Origin: Edaphochlamys debaryana
Taxonomy: Eukaryota; Chlorophyta; Chlorophyceae; Chlamydomonadales
NCBI GenBank assembly: GCA_016858145.1
Contig: JAEHOE010000032.1
Span: 124,001-188,000, forward strand
Length of the DNA: 64,000 bases
Reading direction: 5' to 3'
Positions 23,584-38,928 of this stretch are shown one piece after another. Position 1 is the first letter of the stretch. The number at the start of each line of letters is the position of its first letter. The position numbers were made by a program, and so were the translations under genes. The notes below the pieces were generated by a model. The model saw only the letters and a list, made by a program, of their open reading frames with translations. It was not told the origin of the DNA and did not search any database.

Positions 23584-26500
23584 ATGGGGCCCCTCCCCTT
23601 GGCGCAGCTGCAAGGGCCCTCAGCAGCGCCTCGCACGCTGAGGACAGGCTGGACGCTCGGTCGGCAGGACGGGTGCTCGTGGCGCGGACCTGGGCAGCCA
23701 CACGTCGCTGAGGCGACTCTGGCCCGACTGCGAGGTGCCCCGGCCCCTGCCGCCTTGCACAGCTCCGCCTGCCATGCGCCACCCCTCACGACACTACCCA
23801 CACCTCTCACCACGCCGGCCTCCATGGGCGCTCTGAGCGTGCACTGCCCTGCGCCTCCTTTCCGGCGCCCCTGCGGCCGAGGGGCTCTGCTCATCGCTGC
23901 TGCCCTCGGCGGCGTAGCCTCGGGCGCCAAGCGCCGGCGCCGCTCCCTCATCAAGCGCCGCGACCTGCCCTCCGGCGCCAAGCGGCTGAAGAAGCGGCGG
24001 TACCGGGACGAGCCCAACGCGGGCCCAAGCGGGCCCGACTCGGGCTCGGGCGGGCTGGACCCCCAGTCGCCCAAGTTCCCCGGCCGCCTGACCTCGGAGA
24101 TCAACGCCGCCAACGGCCCCCTGCGGCTGGCGGTGCTGCTGACGGACTATGGCACGCGCTTCAGCGGCACGCAGGTGCGGGCGCCTGGTGTGTGGGTGCG
24201 GGGCTGCGGGGGTGGAAGGCGTGGGGGCGAGGGGCGTGTCGAGGAAAAGCGGGGCCGAGGGGGGCTGCTTTCTGCAGCCAGGCAGGCGGTGTGAAAGGGC
24301 AGCGCCTGCATGTGGATGGGGTCGTATGGCATGGAGTGGGGGGCCGAGGGTACGCAGGGGGCCAAGGGCGATGGGGTGCTCCATGCGTGAGTGGCCTCGA
24401 GGGGCCAACATTCTCATGCACAGGAGTGGAGCAGTGCACACAGGCCCGCCCCCGACCCCGTTCTGCCCTCAGGCCACCATGGCCCTGGCCCGCCTGGCCT
24501 CCTTCGCCGCCTTCCTGGCCCTCGCCCCCGAGCAGGCCGCCGCGCAGGCCCGCGCCACACGCCGCTGCGTGCTGCTGCTCAGGCAGAGACTGGCGGCGGC
24601 GCGGGCGGCCCCCGGGCCCGGGCTCGGCACCGGTGTCGGCGCTGGGCTCGGGCCCTCCGGCACAACCCTTGCCCCTGTAGGCGGGGGCCAAGCGGGTCCG
24701 GGGACTGGTCTGGGGTTTGGTACTGTTGACCTCGCCGCGCTAGGGCCTGCCACGGGCGCTGGGCCCGACTTGGACCTCACGAGCCTGGCCCGTGCGTCGT
24801 ACGCGCTGGGGCGGCTGGGCGTGTACGACGCTGAGGTCATGGATCTGATCGCGGCGGACGCGTACGACAAGATGAACCTGATGACGCCGGATGCGCTGGC
24901 GGCTCTGGCGGCTGGTTTCGGAGCGCTCGGGCATGCGCCGCCGCAGGGGTGGCTGCAGCGGCTGTGCCTCGAGGTGTACACGCGGTGGGGCCGGGGGCAT
25001 GGGCGGGGATGCAGATCTGCTACAGATCTGCTTCTAGGTGTTTATGCCCCTTCTCACTGCTCTTACCTCCCCACTGCCTTCACCTCACCTCTGCCGGGTG
25101 TATGCCGGGAGCCAAAACGGGGTACCGGTATCTCTTCTCCTGCGCCAGCCGCATCCTGCCCCTCACGGCGGCTTTCGCGCTCCCAACGTCTGCATTTGGT
25201 CTTACACACCCTCACCGCTGCCTCGCCCTCCGCCCCCAGCTTCTCCCACTTCACCGCCCCCGAGCTGGCCTCGCTGCTCTACACGCTGGCCCGCCTGCGC
25301 CACCCCCCCTCCCCCGCCTGGACCCAGCGCTGCCTGGAGGCCTTCCGAGCCGCCACCAGCCCCGCGCTGCCCGCCACGCCCCCGCTGCCGCCCGCAATGG
25401 TCAAGTTCGCGTTCGCGCTGGCCACCCTGCAGGCAAGACCCCAGGCCCGGCCCCAGCCCCTCACGGCCAGCAGGGCTCTCACTCCACCCGCATTCCTGCT
25501 CTAGACCATAGCGCCGAGGGTCCCAAGGGAAGGCTAGGTCAACGCATGCCCAGAAGTCACGTTACGTGTCTTGATCTTTTGATGATAGTTCAGCTCCTTT
25601 TCACCCTGTCCCACCGCCGCCGCGCAGATCCGCCCCAGCTTCAACTGGACGACCGCCTTCGTGGCCCGCTGCCGCCCCCACCTGGACGCCCTCAGCGCCC
25701 GCGAGCTGGCGGTCCTGCTGTGGGCGCTCTCCCGCCTGCTCACGCCCGCACCACCGCCGCCCCAAGCAGGGCTCGCACCATCCGCCTCCGGCGCACCAGC
25801 ACCCCCCACATCAGCCTCCCCGGCCGGCGCCTCGGACAGCGCTCCAGCGGCGGCAGTGGAGGCGGCGGCGGCGACGCTGGCGGCCGCGGCCGCCGCGCCT
25901 GGCGCCGCCGCCGCCGCCGGCCTGGACCGGTCGTTCCTGGAGGGCTGGCTCCGCTGCAGCGCTCGGCGCATGCCGGCCGCCAGCCCCGCGGCGCTGGTGC
26001 TGGCGCTGCAGGCGCTGGCGGTGATGCAGGTGGGGAGGGGGAGGGGGAGGGGTGGTGCGGGACCAAAGGCAGCACAGGGTCCAGGAGCACAGGGGTTGAT
26101 GAGGACAGGGGCCAGACACAGGGGGCAGGGCTAGAAGATTTGCACTGCAAAACACCATGCTCCTAACGTCCACGTGCATTCCCCTCTCCCTCACCCCCAG
26201 GTGCACCCGCTGCCCCCCCGCTTCCTGGTGGCCCTCCTGGAGCAGCTGCAGGGGGCCATGGAGGCACAGGCGGGAGGGGGGCGCGGGGAAGGGGTGGATG
26301 GGGCGGCGGGGGCGGCGGGGCCGCTGCCGGCGACCCGAGAGCAGGCGGCCGCTGCGGCGGGGTCGCTGAGCGGCGCCGAGGGCGTGTCGGTGCTGCTGAG
26401 CCTGGCGGCGCTGCGGCTGAGGCCGGGGGAGCAGTGGCTGGAGACGTGCCTGGCAGGTGAGGAATTGCTGGGTGAGCGCCGTCGGTATTGCGCACACAAG

Positions 26501-27036
26501 GGGACACGGGCACCTGACCGCCGTAATCCCTGCCGTCTAGCGCCTCCTGCTCCATAGCCTGGCGCTCTATCATGTTCCCTCCACCCCCTTCTCGCCCTCC
26601 GCTCTTTCCTTCTCCACCCCCAGCCCTGGAGCCCCAGCTGGGCTCCATGCCCGGGCCCCTGCTGTGCGACCTGCTGTGGGCGCTGGCCCGCCTGCGCTAC
26701 CAGCCCTCGCCCGCCTGGCTGCGCGCCTGCGCGTCGCGCCTGGCCGCCCTGGGCCCGGGGCTGGCGGCCCCGCAGCTGCGCGGCGTGGGCTGGGCGCTGA
26801 GGGAGCTGAGGGTGCGGCCGCCGGCGGCGCTACGGGGGCGGATCGAGGCGGCGGAGGCGGGGGCTGCGGCTGTGGAGGCGGCTGCAGAGGAGGGGGATGT
26901 GGATGGGCCCGCGAAGGGCGAGGCGGGGGGGCAGCAGGGGGGGCAGGAGGGGAGTGCGGGGCGGCAGGGGGGGGCGGCGGCTCAGCAGGCAGCGCTGCAG
27001 GCCCGGGTGGCGGACCTGCTCATGGGGCAGGGTTGA
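23584..27036 (+). CDS. OPR/Tbc2-like helical repeat protein, probable organelle RNA factor
   Basis: Six exons (23584-24174, 24473-24984, 25240-25432, 25628-26029, 26201-26456, 26624-27036) sum to 2367 nt, giving 788 residues. The body has repeated helical pairs with a shared pattern: LARASYALGRLGVYD, ELASLLYTLARLRHPP then PSPAWTQRCLEAF, ELAVLLWALSRL, LLCDLLWALARLRY then PSPAWLRACASRLAALG, and APQLRGVGWALRELRV. This leucine/tryptophan pattern with PxPxW spacing resembles Chlamydomonas Tbc2 and other OPR-type proteins that bind chloroplast or mitochondrial transcripts. The N-terminus is rich in Arg, Ala and Ser and could be a transit peptide, followed by a very basic stretch (GAKRRRRSLIKRRDLP). 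The start could instead be the in-frame ATG at 23824. Exon 3 ends at a GC donor (CAG/GCAAGA). Confidence 0.75.
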
Positions 27037-27744
27037 GGGTTGAGGGGGGTTTCAGAGGTCTGCAGCTTGGTGGCGCCTGCTGGTGGTTGATGGTCGGTCA
27101 AGCGTGGCAATGCCGAGCGTTGCGGGTGTGGATGAGGCGTGCAGTCAGTGTGTAGAGGGCCCCGCTCTACCTACGCCGCAGCTTCTTCCGGTTCTTCTAT
27201 TACCACTTTGGCCAAAGTGAGGTGCGGGACCCTCTGCAAGATTTGCCCTGGATCCAACTTCACAACAGCCCGCGAATTCGGTGAGCGCAAGCCCGCGGCC
27301 TTAACACACAACGTGGACACAGTCCGCGCATCAGCTTGGCCTGGTCGCATAGTCGCGGTAAAAGTCGGCATTCGATTCTCCTGGACAGAGCTTCCAGCCC
27401 CGAGCCTTGTACCAGACCTTGAAAGTCCTATACCTCCTCAGCTAGGGCGAGCTCCCAGCGAGGTGAGCGTCCAGTTGGAGAGGCCCCCGGTCCGGCATGC
27501 CGAAGGACGCGGATCGACCGCATCTCGCCGTTGCCTCTTGCACGAGGTTCTTAGGTGACGGCCTATGTCTAGCGACAAAAGAGGTTGGAAGCGGGCCGAC
27601 AGCCCGGCCTGGCCTGTGCGTTCATGCCCGACCCACATGCCCCTCTCCCCCTACGGTATCGCTGTCCTCCCGCAGACTTCTGCCTAGCTGAAGTCCCAAG
27701 CTCAGCAACGTCCGGCAGCCCCCTCACCCAACCCGGTGCCATAC
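27037..27744. other. Intergenic region between OPR-like and ankyrin genes
   Basis: No coding exon was recognised. This spacer is part of the block whose flanks (last OPR exon and ankyrin gene) are repeated at 31067-31867. Confidence 0.45.
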
Positions 27745-30368
27745 ATGGCCCAGCCCAAACAGCCCCCTACTGTGGTACCCCTGAGCGATCCAGTCATGGC
27801 CGTCTGGCACTCGCCTGAGCTGCTGGGCTGTGTCGCTCCCTTCCTAGAACCCAATCAAGCGGCGTGGAGCTTTATCCACGTCAACAAGGCAGCGGCGGCA
27901 GCAGCGTACGGCGACAGCGGGCAGCTCGTGCCCCGCACCGTCAGCCTCAGCTGGGCTTTGGACTCGGGGTTGCTCACCACCCTCGCGGGCCGGATCCATG
28001 CGCGGGCCATGTGCTACCGCCTGACGTACAAGCAGCGCGTGAAGCTCCTGTGCCGCTGCGCTGCGACGGACTGCAGCTGGGAGAGCCTGGAGGGGGCGGT
28101 GGTGGCGACGGGGCTGTCGCCGCCGCCCACCGAGATGCTGGTCGCTGCCGCCTCCGTTGGCCGGCTGGCCGTGTGCCGCTGGCTGGTGGAGGGGATGGGG
28201 TGCGAGGCTCTGCACCGGCTGGCCTGTCTCTGCCTGATCAGCGCGGCCGGGCCGGGGCTGGGGGTGGTCGAGGAGGCTCGGGCCTGGCTGGCGCCCGCTG
28301 CCCTGGAGGGGTGGAGCGCGGAGCAGGAGGCCCAGGCGGCAAGCGGGGATGTAGCTGCTGTCCACAGAATGCTGCTGGTCGGGCGTATGGGGTGCTTCGC
28401 GACGGGACCCAAGCTGCTTTGGTCAGAGGCAGTCAGCCTCTTGGAGGCACGGCGTCAGCTCGAGGAGCCCCCAGACGTTCGACTGACTTGGGCACAGCTT
28501 GCCCGGATCCCCGAGTTCTATCGTGGCCGATACGCAGCGCTGGCCGTCTCTCGGCTGAACGAGATTGAGCCCGCAGGACTGCGGCGCTTGCCGCTCGAGT
28601 TCGCCGCCGAGGCTGGGCACCTCGAGGCCGTCCGCTTCCTGCTCCGCCGCGGAGCGCGACCCGACGCCGACTTGCCCAACATTGCGGCCGAGGCTGCCGC
28701 TCGCAACGGCCACGCGGGGGTGCTGGAGGCCCTGCACGAGGCGGGCTGCATGGATGACCCAGCCAGTTGCTTTGAGGAAGCTCTCAGGGCTGGCTCTCTC
28801 CCCGTGGTGGAGTGGCTGGTGGGCACCTTTGGGGTCCCGGCCCTGCGGGCTAGCGTGATCACCCTCACCCTCCCCTACGCGGCTGGCTCCGGCAGCGTGC
28901 AGCTGCTCAGGGCGCAACCGGGACTGCTGGGCTCGGCGGCCCCCGGGTGGGACCGGTGCCGTGGCGCCTGCTGGGCGAATGCCGCTGCGTCTGGCTGCGA
29001 GGAGGCCGTGGAGTGGCTGGCCAAGGAGGCCCGCGTTCCGGATGAGGTGAGCTGCAATGGCCGCTGCAGTGTTGCAAGGAGACTCTGATGCCAGCGTGAC
29101 TGCAGGGAGGGGTGGTGCCGAGGGCCAAAACGGGAAGCCCAAATGCTGCTTTGTTTGGCTGCGAGGGGTTTAGGCAGGGTTGGTCCGACGCTGATGTGCA
29201 GCCATGCGCCGGCAGGCTCAGAAAGTGTTCCGGATGCATAGGCCGGTGCAGCTTTCAACCTTTGACGGTGGTGCATGTAATGAGGGATCCTTAGTATTGT
29301 GGCCGAACCACTAAGAAGATTTCCCCTTGCTTACAGGCTTACGCCTACGCAAGGGCTGCGTCCCAGGGCGATGTGCGCATGATGCAGCGCCTGCGCAAGC
29401 TCGGCTGCCGCTACGACGCCCGGGCCGCTGAGGCCTTTGCGGAGGCGGCCAGCCGCGTCTCCGCCGCCGCCACCGCCCTCTCGTGGCTGAAGGAGCCGGG
29501 GTGCCCTGCCAGCTGGGGCGCAGCGCTCGCAGAGGCGAGGGCGGAGGCGGAGGATCGGGAGAGGGCGAGGGTGGAGGCAGAGCTGCGGGCGGCCATAGAG
29601 GTGAGGTCCCAGGTGCAAACCAAGGCCAAGGCACTGGTGGAGGGCCGGGCGCAGGCTCGGGCCCAGGCCCAGGCCCACGCCCAGGCACTGGCCGACGCGC
29701 TAGCGGAGGCACGGGCGCAGGCGCAGGCGGAGCTGGAGGCGCAGGCCCAGACCCACGCCCAGGCACTGGCCGACGCGCTAGCGGAGGCACGGGCGCAGGC
29801 GCAGGCGGAGCTGGAGGCGCAGGCCCAGACCCACGCCCAGGCACTGGCCGACGCGCTAGCGGAGGCACGGGCGCAGGCGCAGGCGGAGCTGGAGGCGCAG
29901 GCCCAGACCCACGCCCAGGCACTGGCCGACGCGCTAGCGGAGGCACGGGCGCAGGCGCAGGCGGAGCTGGAGGCGCAGGCCCAGACCCACGCCCAGGCAC
30001 TGGCCGACGCGCTAGCGGAGGCACGGGCGCAGGCGCAGGCGGAGCTGGAGGCGCAGGCCCAGACCCACGCCCAGGCACTGGCCGACGCGCTAGCGGAGGC
30101 ACGGGCGCAGGCGCAGGCGGAGCTGGAGGCGCAGGCCCAGACCCACGCCCAGGCACTGGCCGACGCGCTAGCGGAGGCACGGGCGCAGGCGCAGGCGGAG
30201 CTGGAGGCGCAGGCCCAGACCCACGCCCAGGCACTGGCCGACGCGCTAGCGGAGGCACGGGCGCAGGCGCAGGCGGAGCTGGAGGCCCAGGCCCAGACCC
30301 ACGCCCAGGCACTGGCCGGCGTGCTGGCGGAGGCTGGCGCGCAGGCTCGGGCCCAGCTGGAAGGGTGA
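27745..30368 (+). CDS. F-box-like/ankyrin-repeat protein with 26-residue coiled-coil array
   Basis: Exons 27745-29046 and 29337-30368 (phase 0 intron, GTGAGC...TACAG) encode 777 residues. The first true ATG in frame is at 27745; an upstream GTG frame was ignored. Residues ~20-45 ([19 protein letters not shown]) look like a degenerate F-box. The middle holds ankyrin-type pairs ([78 protein letters not shown]). After residue ~515 the protein becomes an Ala/Glu/Gln/Arg-rich probable coiled coil, with eight copies of a 26-residue unit. It is paralogous to the gene at 31867. Two phase-compatible exons downstream (30417-30513, 30596-30744) might belong to a longer isoform. Confidence 0.8.
29685..30308 (+). 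repeat. Eight tandem copies of a 78-bp coding repeat
   Basis: Eight 78-bp units, nearly identical, each encode 26 residues beginning [19 protein letters not shown] diverged ninth unit follows at 30309. Because 78 is divisible by three, other frames on both strands are also open through the array; these are shadows, not genes. Confidence 0.95.
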
Positions 30369-30416
30369 CAGGGCGCGGCCACGTAACCCCCGTCGACCTC
30401 GCCGCCTCCGTCCTAG

Positions 30417-30744
30417 GTGAGGCGCGGGGCCGGAGTCCATGACGCAGTTAGGATGGTGGATATGCTGCGCCAAGGCCGGCGCGCTATAGCCGAAGCGAGG
30501 GGGGAGGGAGCGGGTGGGCAGGGCAAGAGCGGAGCTGGGCGGGTTGGTGGCACCTGTAAGAAGCGACTAAGCACTGGTCCCATCCCCCACCGCAGGTCCC
30601 GCCACAGCCGGCGCGCTGTTCGGCCTGCTGTACAGGTTCATGGCGCGGGTGCTCCGCGGCCGCAACGGGCCCATAGTGAGCGCCCGGAAGACCAAGACGG
30701 CTCAAGTTAAGCCAGCTACGCTTGGCGACCGACACAGGCTGTGA
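30417..30744 (+). other. Candidate orphan exons downstream of ankyrin gene 1
   Basis: A possible exon 30417-30513 (acceptor CCTAG; ...HDAVRMVDMLRQGRRAI...) ends in phase 1 at a GTGGGC donor. A second, 30596-30744 (acceptor CCGCAG; ...ALFGLLYRFMARVLRG...), restores the same phase and ends in TGA. Both read like real amphipathic peptides, but no donor in phase from the ankyrin gene is obvious. They may be a separate small gene, an alternative 3' end, or remnants. Confidence 0.3.
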
Positions 30745-30772
30745 GGACGGGGTGCAGGAGGCTGGCGGGATC

Positions 30773-30962
30773 AGGATGAGGGAGAAGAGGGCGTGAGACA
30801 GGAAACGTGCCATGCGGTCTCCGGTCTGGTGCAGGCCTTGGCGGCAAGGGTGTTATTGTGTGGGGTTTGAGCGGCTGGCGAGGAGAGGGAGACGAGGGCG
30901 TGAGACAGGGAAGCGTGGCATGCGGTCTTGTGCAGGCGTTAGCGGCAAGGGTGTTAAGCTGG
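30773..30962 (+). repeat. Two diverged direct repeats of about 90 bp
   Basis: The block 30773-30857 (GAGGGCGTGAGACAGGAAAC, then GCGGTCTCC, then GGCGGCAAGGGTGTTA) recurs with changes at about 30879-30955. No coding potential was seen. It lies in the spacer just upstream of the duplicated OPR fragment. Confidence 0.65.
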
Positions 30963-31066
30963 GGGTGTCGAGGGAAAAGCCAGCTAGGGCACAACACCGC
31001 AGGGCTGGACGGGAGAGATCATGCGGAATGAAGGACCGTTGTCATGCCGCTCAGAGTAGGCTCTAG

Positions 31067-31364
31067 CTTGCGCGTCCCGCCTGGCCGCCCTGGGCCCCGG
31101 TCTGTCGGCCCCGCAGCTGCGCGGCGTGGGCTGGGCGCTGAGGGAGCTGAGGGTGCGGCCGCCGGCCGCGCTGGGGGGCGGATCGAGGCGGTGGAGGCAG
31201 AGGCGAAGGCGCAGGAGGGGGATGTGGAGCGGGCAGCGAAGGGCGAGGCGGGGGGGCAGCAGGGGGTGCAGGAGGCAATGGCTGTGGGGCGGCACGCGGG
31301 GGCAGCGGCTCAGCAGGCGGCGCTGCAGGGGAGGGTGGCGGACCTGCTCATGGGGCAGGGGTGA
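31067..31364 (+). pseudogene. Broken duplicate of the last exon of the OPR-like gene
   Basis: This segment matches 26727-27036 (last exon of the OPR-like gene) through the residues SRLAALGPGL, APQLRGVGWALRELRV and the terminal DLLMGQG. It has no preceding exons. A one-base loss in the CTGGGGGGCGG stretch near 31171 shifts the frame relative to the parent, and the acidic/glutamine tail is partly deleted. It is a remnant carried along when the adjacent ankyrin gene was duplicated. Confidence 0.85.
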
Positions 31365-31866
31365 GGGGGCAGCGGGCGACGCGCGGGTTTGCAGCAGAAG
31401 CACTGGACACCGGCCTCGCTAGTGGTGGCCTTCTGATGGCGAGGCGCGGTCAAGCAGGCAGGAAATGGCAGGCAGGACGGGGCGGCGTGGGGGCGGCATC
31501 CGTTTTGCTGTGACGCGTGCTGCGAATGAGGCTTGGCGCTCCCTGCGGCCTGCGGCCCAAGCAGTGTACCGTGTGCGCGACTGAAGAAACAGACCCAGGC
31601 CCCTGCGCACAGCCTCACAGCACAACTTCTAGAGCCTGCCCCTGTTCGCAACCGCTGCGCCCTTCGCTTTGCGCCGAGGTGCGAAGGTGCGCGGTGCCCC
31701 TTGCTGCGCAGCGCGCGAGGCTGACCTTAGCTCTTGTCCTTCGCCTCCGCCCCTCTGGAACTGGGACCCCAAGTCCGCAAGTCGAGCGGCTCCTCAGCAG
31801 CCTCCCCCAACCGCGTACCATGCCCGACCCACTTGCAGCGCCCGCCACGCCCGGACAAGCCTGGCT

Positions 31867-33479
31867 ATGGCGCCCCGGAGCGACCCGGTGGCTGACGTGT
31901 GGCGCTCGCCTGAGCTGCTGGGCTGCATCGCCCCCTTCCTGGACCCCAGCCACGCGGCGTGGAGCTTCATCCGCGTCAACAAGGCAGCGGCGGCAGCAGC
32001 GTACGGCGACAGCGGGCAGCTCGTGTCTCGCACCGTCAGCCTCAGCTGGGCTTTGGACTCGGGGTTGCTCACCACCCTCGCGGGCCGGATCCATGCGCGG
32101 GCCATGTGCTACCGCCTGACGTACAAGCAGCGCGTGAAGCTCCTGTGCCGCTGCGCTGCGACGGACTGCAGCTGGGAGAGCCTGGAGGGGGCGGTGGTGG
32201 CGACGGGGCTGTCGCCGCCGCCCACCGAGATGCTGGTCGCTGCCGCCTCCGTTGGCCGGCTGGCCACGTGTCGCTGGCTGGTGCAGGGTCTGGGCTGCCC
32301 GGGGCGGCACCGCCTGGCCTGTCTCTGCCTGATCAGCGCGGCGGGGCTGGGCCCGGGGCTGGTGGAGGAGGCTCGGGCCTGGCTGGCGCCCGCTGCCCGG
32401 CGGGGTTGGACCAGGGAGCAGGAGGCCGTGGCGGCGGGCGGGGATGTAGCGGCTGTCCACGGCATGATTGGGAGCTTCGCCGCGGGACCCAAGCGACTGT
32501 GGTCAGAGGCACTCAGCCTCGCGGAGGCACGGCGTCAGCTTGAGCAGCCCCCAGACGTCCGACTGCCTTGGGCACGCCTTGCCGACAGCCCTGAATTTTA
32601 CCGTGGCCCACACGCAGCGCTGGCCGTCTCTCGGCTGGCTGAGATCGAGTCCGCATCTTCACTGCGGCTCTTGCGACTCCATTGCGCCGCCGAGGCCGGG
32701 CACCTAGAGGCCGTCCGCTTCCTGCTCAGCCGCGGAGCGCGATCCTACGGGGGTTACGCGGCCGCCGGCAACGGCCATGTGGGGGTGATGCGGACCCTGC
32801 ACGACGCGGGCTGCATGGGCGACCCAGCTGCATGCTTGCAAACGGCAATCGTGTGGGGCCACCTGTCCGTGGTGGAGTGGCTGCTGAGGACCTTCAAGGC
32901 CGGAGCCCTCGTGGGGTCGGGGGGCCCAGCGTGGATATACCGGTCCGCGCTCCTGTCCGGCAGCCTGGCGTTGTTCAAAGCCCTCCCGGGGTTGCTGAAC
33001 GCGGTGGCCCCTGGATGGGACGTGAGTCGAGACTGCGTGTTCCGAGGCGGCTGGCCGTCCCCCGCGGCTGCGGCTGGTTGTGAGGCGGCCGTGGCATGGG
33101 TGGCTGCCGAGACCGGCCTCGAGTCAAAGGTGGGTCGCAGTGGCCCATGGCCCATGTCTGTGGGAGTTCCGCAGCCCATGTGCTTGAGAGACCGTCAGCT
33201 CATGTGGATCTGTGGACGCCCCTATGTGTGCAGACTGACGCGTACGTCATGGCTGCGTACCACGGAGATCTGCGCATGGTGCAGCGCCTGCGCAAGCTGG
33301 GCTGCCCCTACGACGCGCGGGACGCGGAGGCCCTAGCGGAGGCGGCCCGCCGCGTCCCCGCCCCCGCCGCTGCCCTGCCGTGGTTGGAGGAGCCGGGATG
33401 CCCCGTCAGCTTTGATGCGGCGGCAGCGGAGGCGAAGGCGGAGGTTGAGGGACACGTGCGAGGACAGAGGCGGGTTTAG
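31867..33479 (+). CDS. F-box-like/ankyrin-repeat protein, paralog lacking the repeat array
   Basis: Exons 31867-33129 and 33234-33479 (phase 0, GTGGGT...TGCAG) encode 502 residues. Domain order matches the paralog at 27745: F-box-like N-terminus (SPELLGCIAPFLDPSHAAW), a conserved block around [19 protein letters not shown], ankyrin pairs ([62 protein letters not shown]), then a short Ala/Glu tail ending GHVRGQRRV. The intron position is conserved between paralogs. The 26-residue array is absent, so it expanded, or was lost, after duplication. F-box/ankyrin proteins are expected to be protein-interaction adaptors; the target is unknown. Confidence 0.8.
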
Positions 33480-34843
33480 AGCAGAGGCGGAGGCGGCGAC
33501 GTCCTAGACAGCGCCACAGCACAAGCCACATACGGACTGAGGTGGAGGTGGTGGCATCACGGATGGATAGTAGATTTTGAGGCAGAGACAAGGGAGCAGA
33601 GAAGCAGACAGCAGAGGTGAAGGCGGTCCTGACAACAGGGGCCCGTGCCGCAAGATCGAAACCTCGCCCTGTGTGCGGTGAGGGAAGTTTGCTGCTGCCT
33701 CTACCCTCCACTACAATGAGCCTTTCTGGTCGGATACCAGTCTATGCTTGGTGGACGAGGCTCTATTAAGTACGCAGCCATGCGCCCTTGAGTCGGACGC
33801 TGCTATGCGGGTCGAACGAGTTGCTGTGGCAGGAGGCAGGAGGCTGACAAGGATACGGCGGACCAGGGCGGGGGAAGTCTACGCTAGGGTCGAGGCAAGG
33901 GTCGAGGCAGGACCGAGGCAAGGGTCGAGGCAGGACGCTGCTCTGACAGTTGGCGTTGTTCGACGGGCCCGCTACTGTGGGAAGGACATACTTAGGGTTG
34001 CCAGTCCGATGTAGCGGCGGGCAGGGTTTGGCATGCAGCCCATGATTGTGGACAGAGAGTATCGCAGACTGCCCCTCTGCGTGGAGGGCAGGGTGTCGAG
34101 AGCCCGTTGAGACTTGCAACAGCTATCGATGGGGGCTGTGTGTCTGAGCAGTTGTGCCGTTCGCTGCGTCAGCTGCGGAGCCAGTCGACGAGAGCACCGC
34201 AACAAGGCAGAGACGAGCGTTGCGGCAGTTGGGGCGTAACAAAACAACGCCGGCGCCCTGCCTGGCAGATCCGACTCGCCCTACCATGGTCCCCTCATGT
34301 GCCCCGCCCCGCCTCCGCGGAGCCCCTTCACGCTCCCAGCGTCACGACACGCCCGCTCCAAACGACTCCCCCTGCATCCGGTGAGTTAGGTGGCTAAGCC
34401 TGTGGCGCGCACCGTGGCCAAACACATCTATAACTGAACTGACACCTGCCACGCGCGGCCCCTCCGATTACCATCATCCGCCCGAGTATCTCTCCTCCCA
34501 CTAAGCCGTGCGCCCCGTGCATACGCCCCCAGCCCTCGTGGCCCCACCGCCTCGAGCCGCTTTCACGCAAACGCGAGGGGTGGGCCGCCGATGGCCTCCA
34601 TGCGAGCGCCGGTCTCAGGCGCCGCAAAGCGGGGTCGACGCAGGCAACGGCACCGGCGGGCTGGACCTGAGCCTGCCCTCCGGACCGTGCCGTGTGGTGG
34701 CACCCATCTGACCGCTGCCCCGCGCCCGCACCCAGCTGGTCTCCCCTACGGCCCGCGCCGCTGCTGCAGCGGCGCCGGCTCGGGCCCCCGTGGCTGCTGC
34801 TTCCGCCGCCGCGACGCCGCCGGCGACCGGCTATGCGAGCCGC
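33480..34843. other. Intergenic region between convergent genes
   Basis: Between the ends of the ankyrin gene and ATP2. It holds short GGTCGAGGCAAG-type direct repeats at about 33889-33940 and no convincing exon. Confidence 0.45.

Positions 34844-38928
<4,085 letters not shown>

Noticed and set aside
29311..30312. Minus-strand and alternate-frame open frames across the 78-bp array
   Set aside because: A repeat whose period is a multiple of three opens several frames at once; only the plus frame continues a conserved ankyrin protein.
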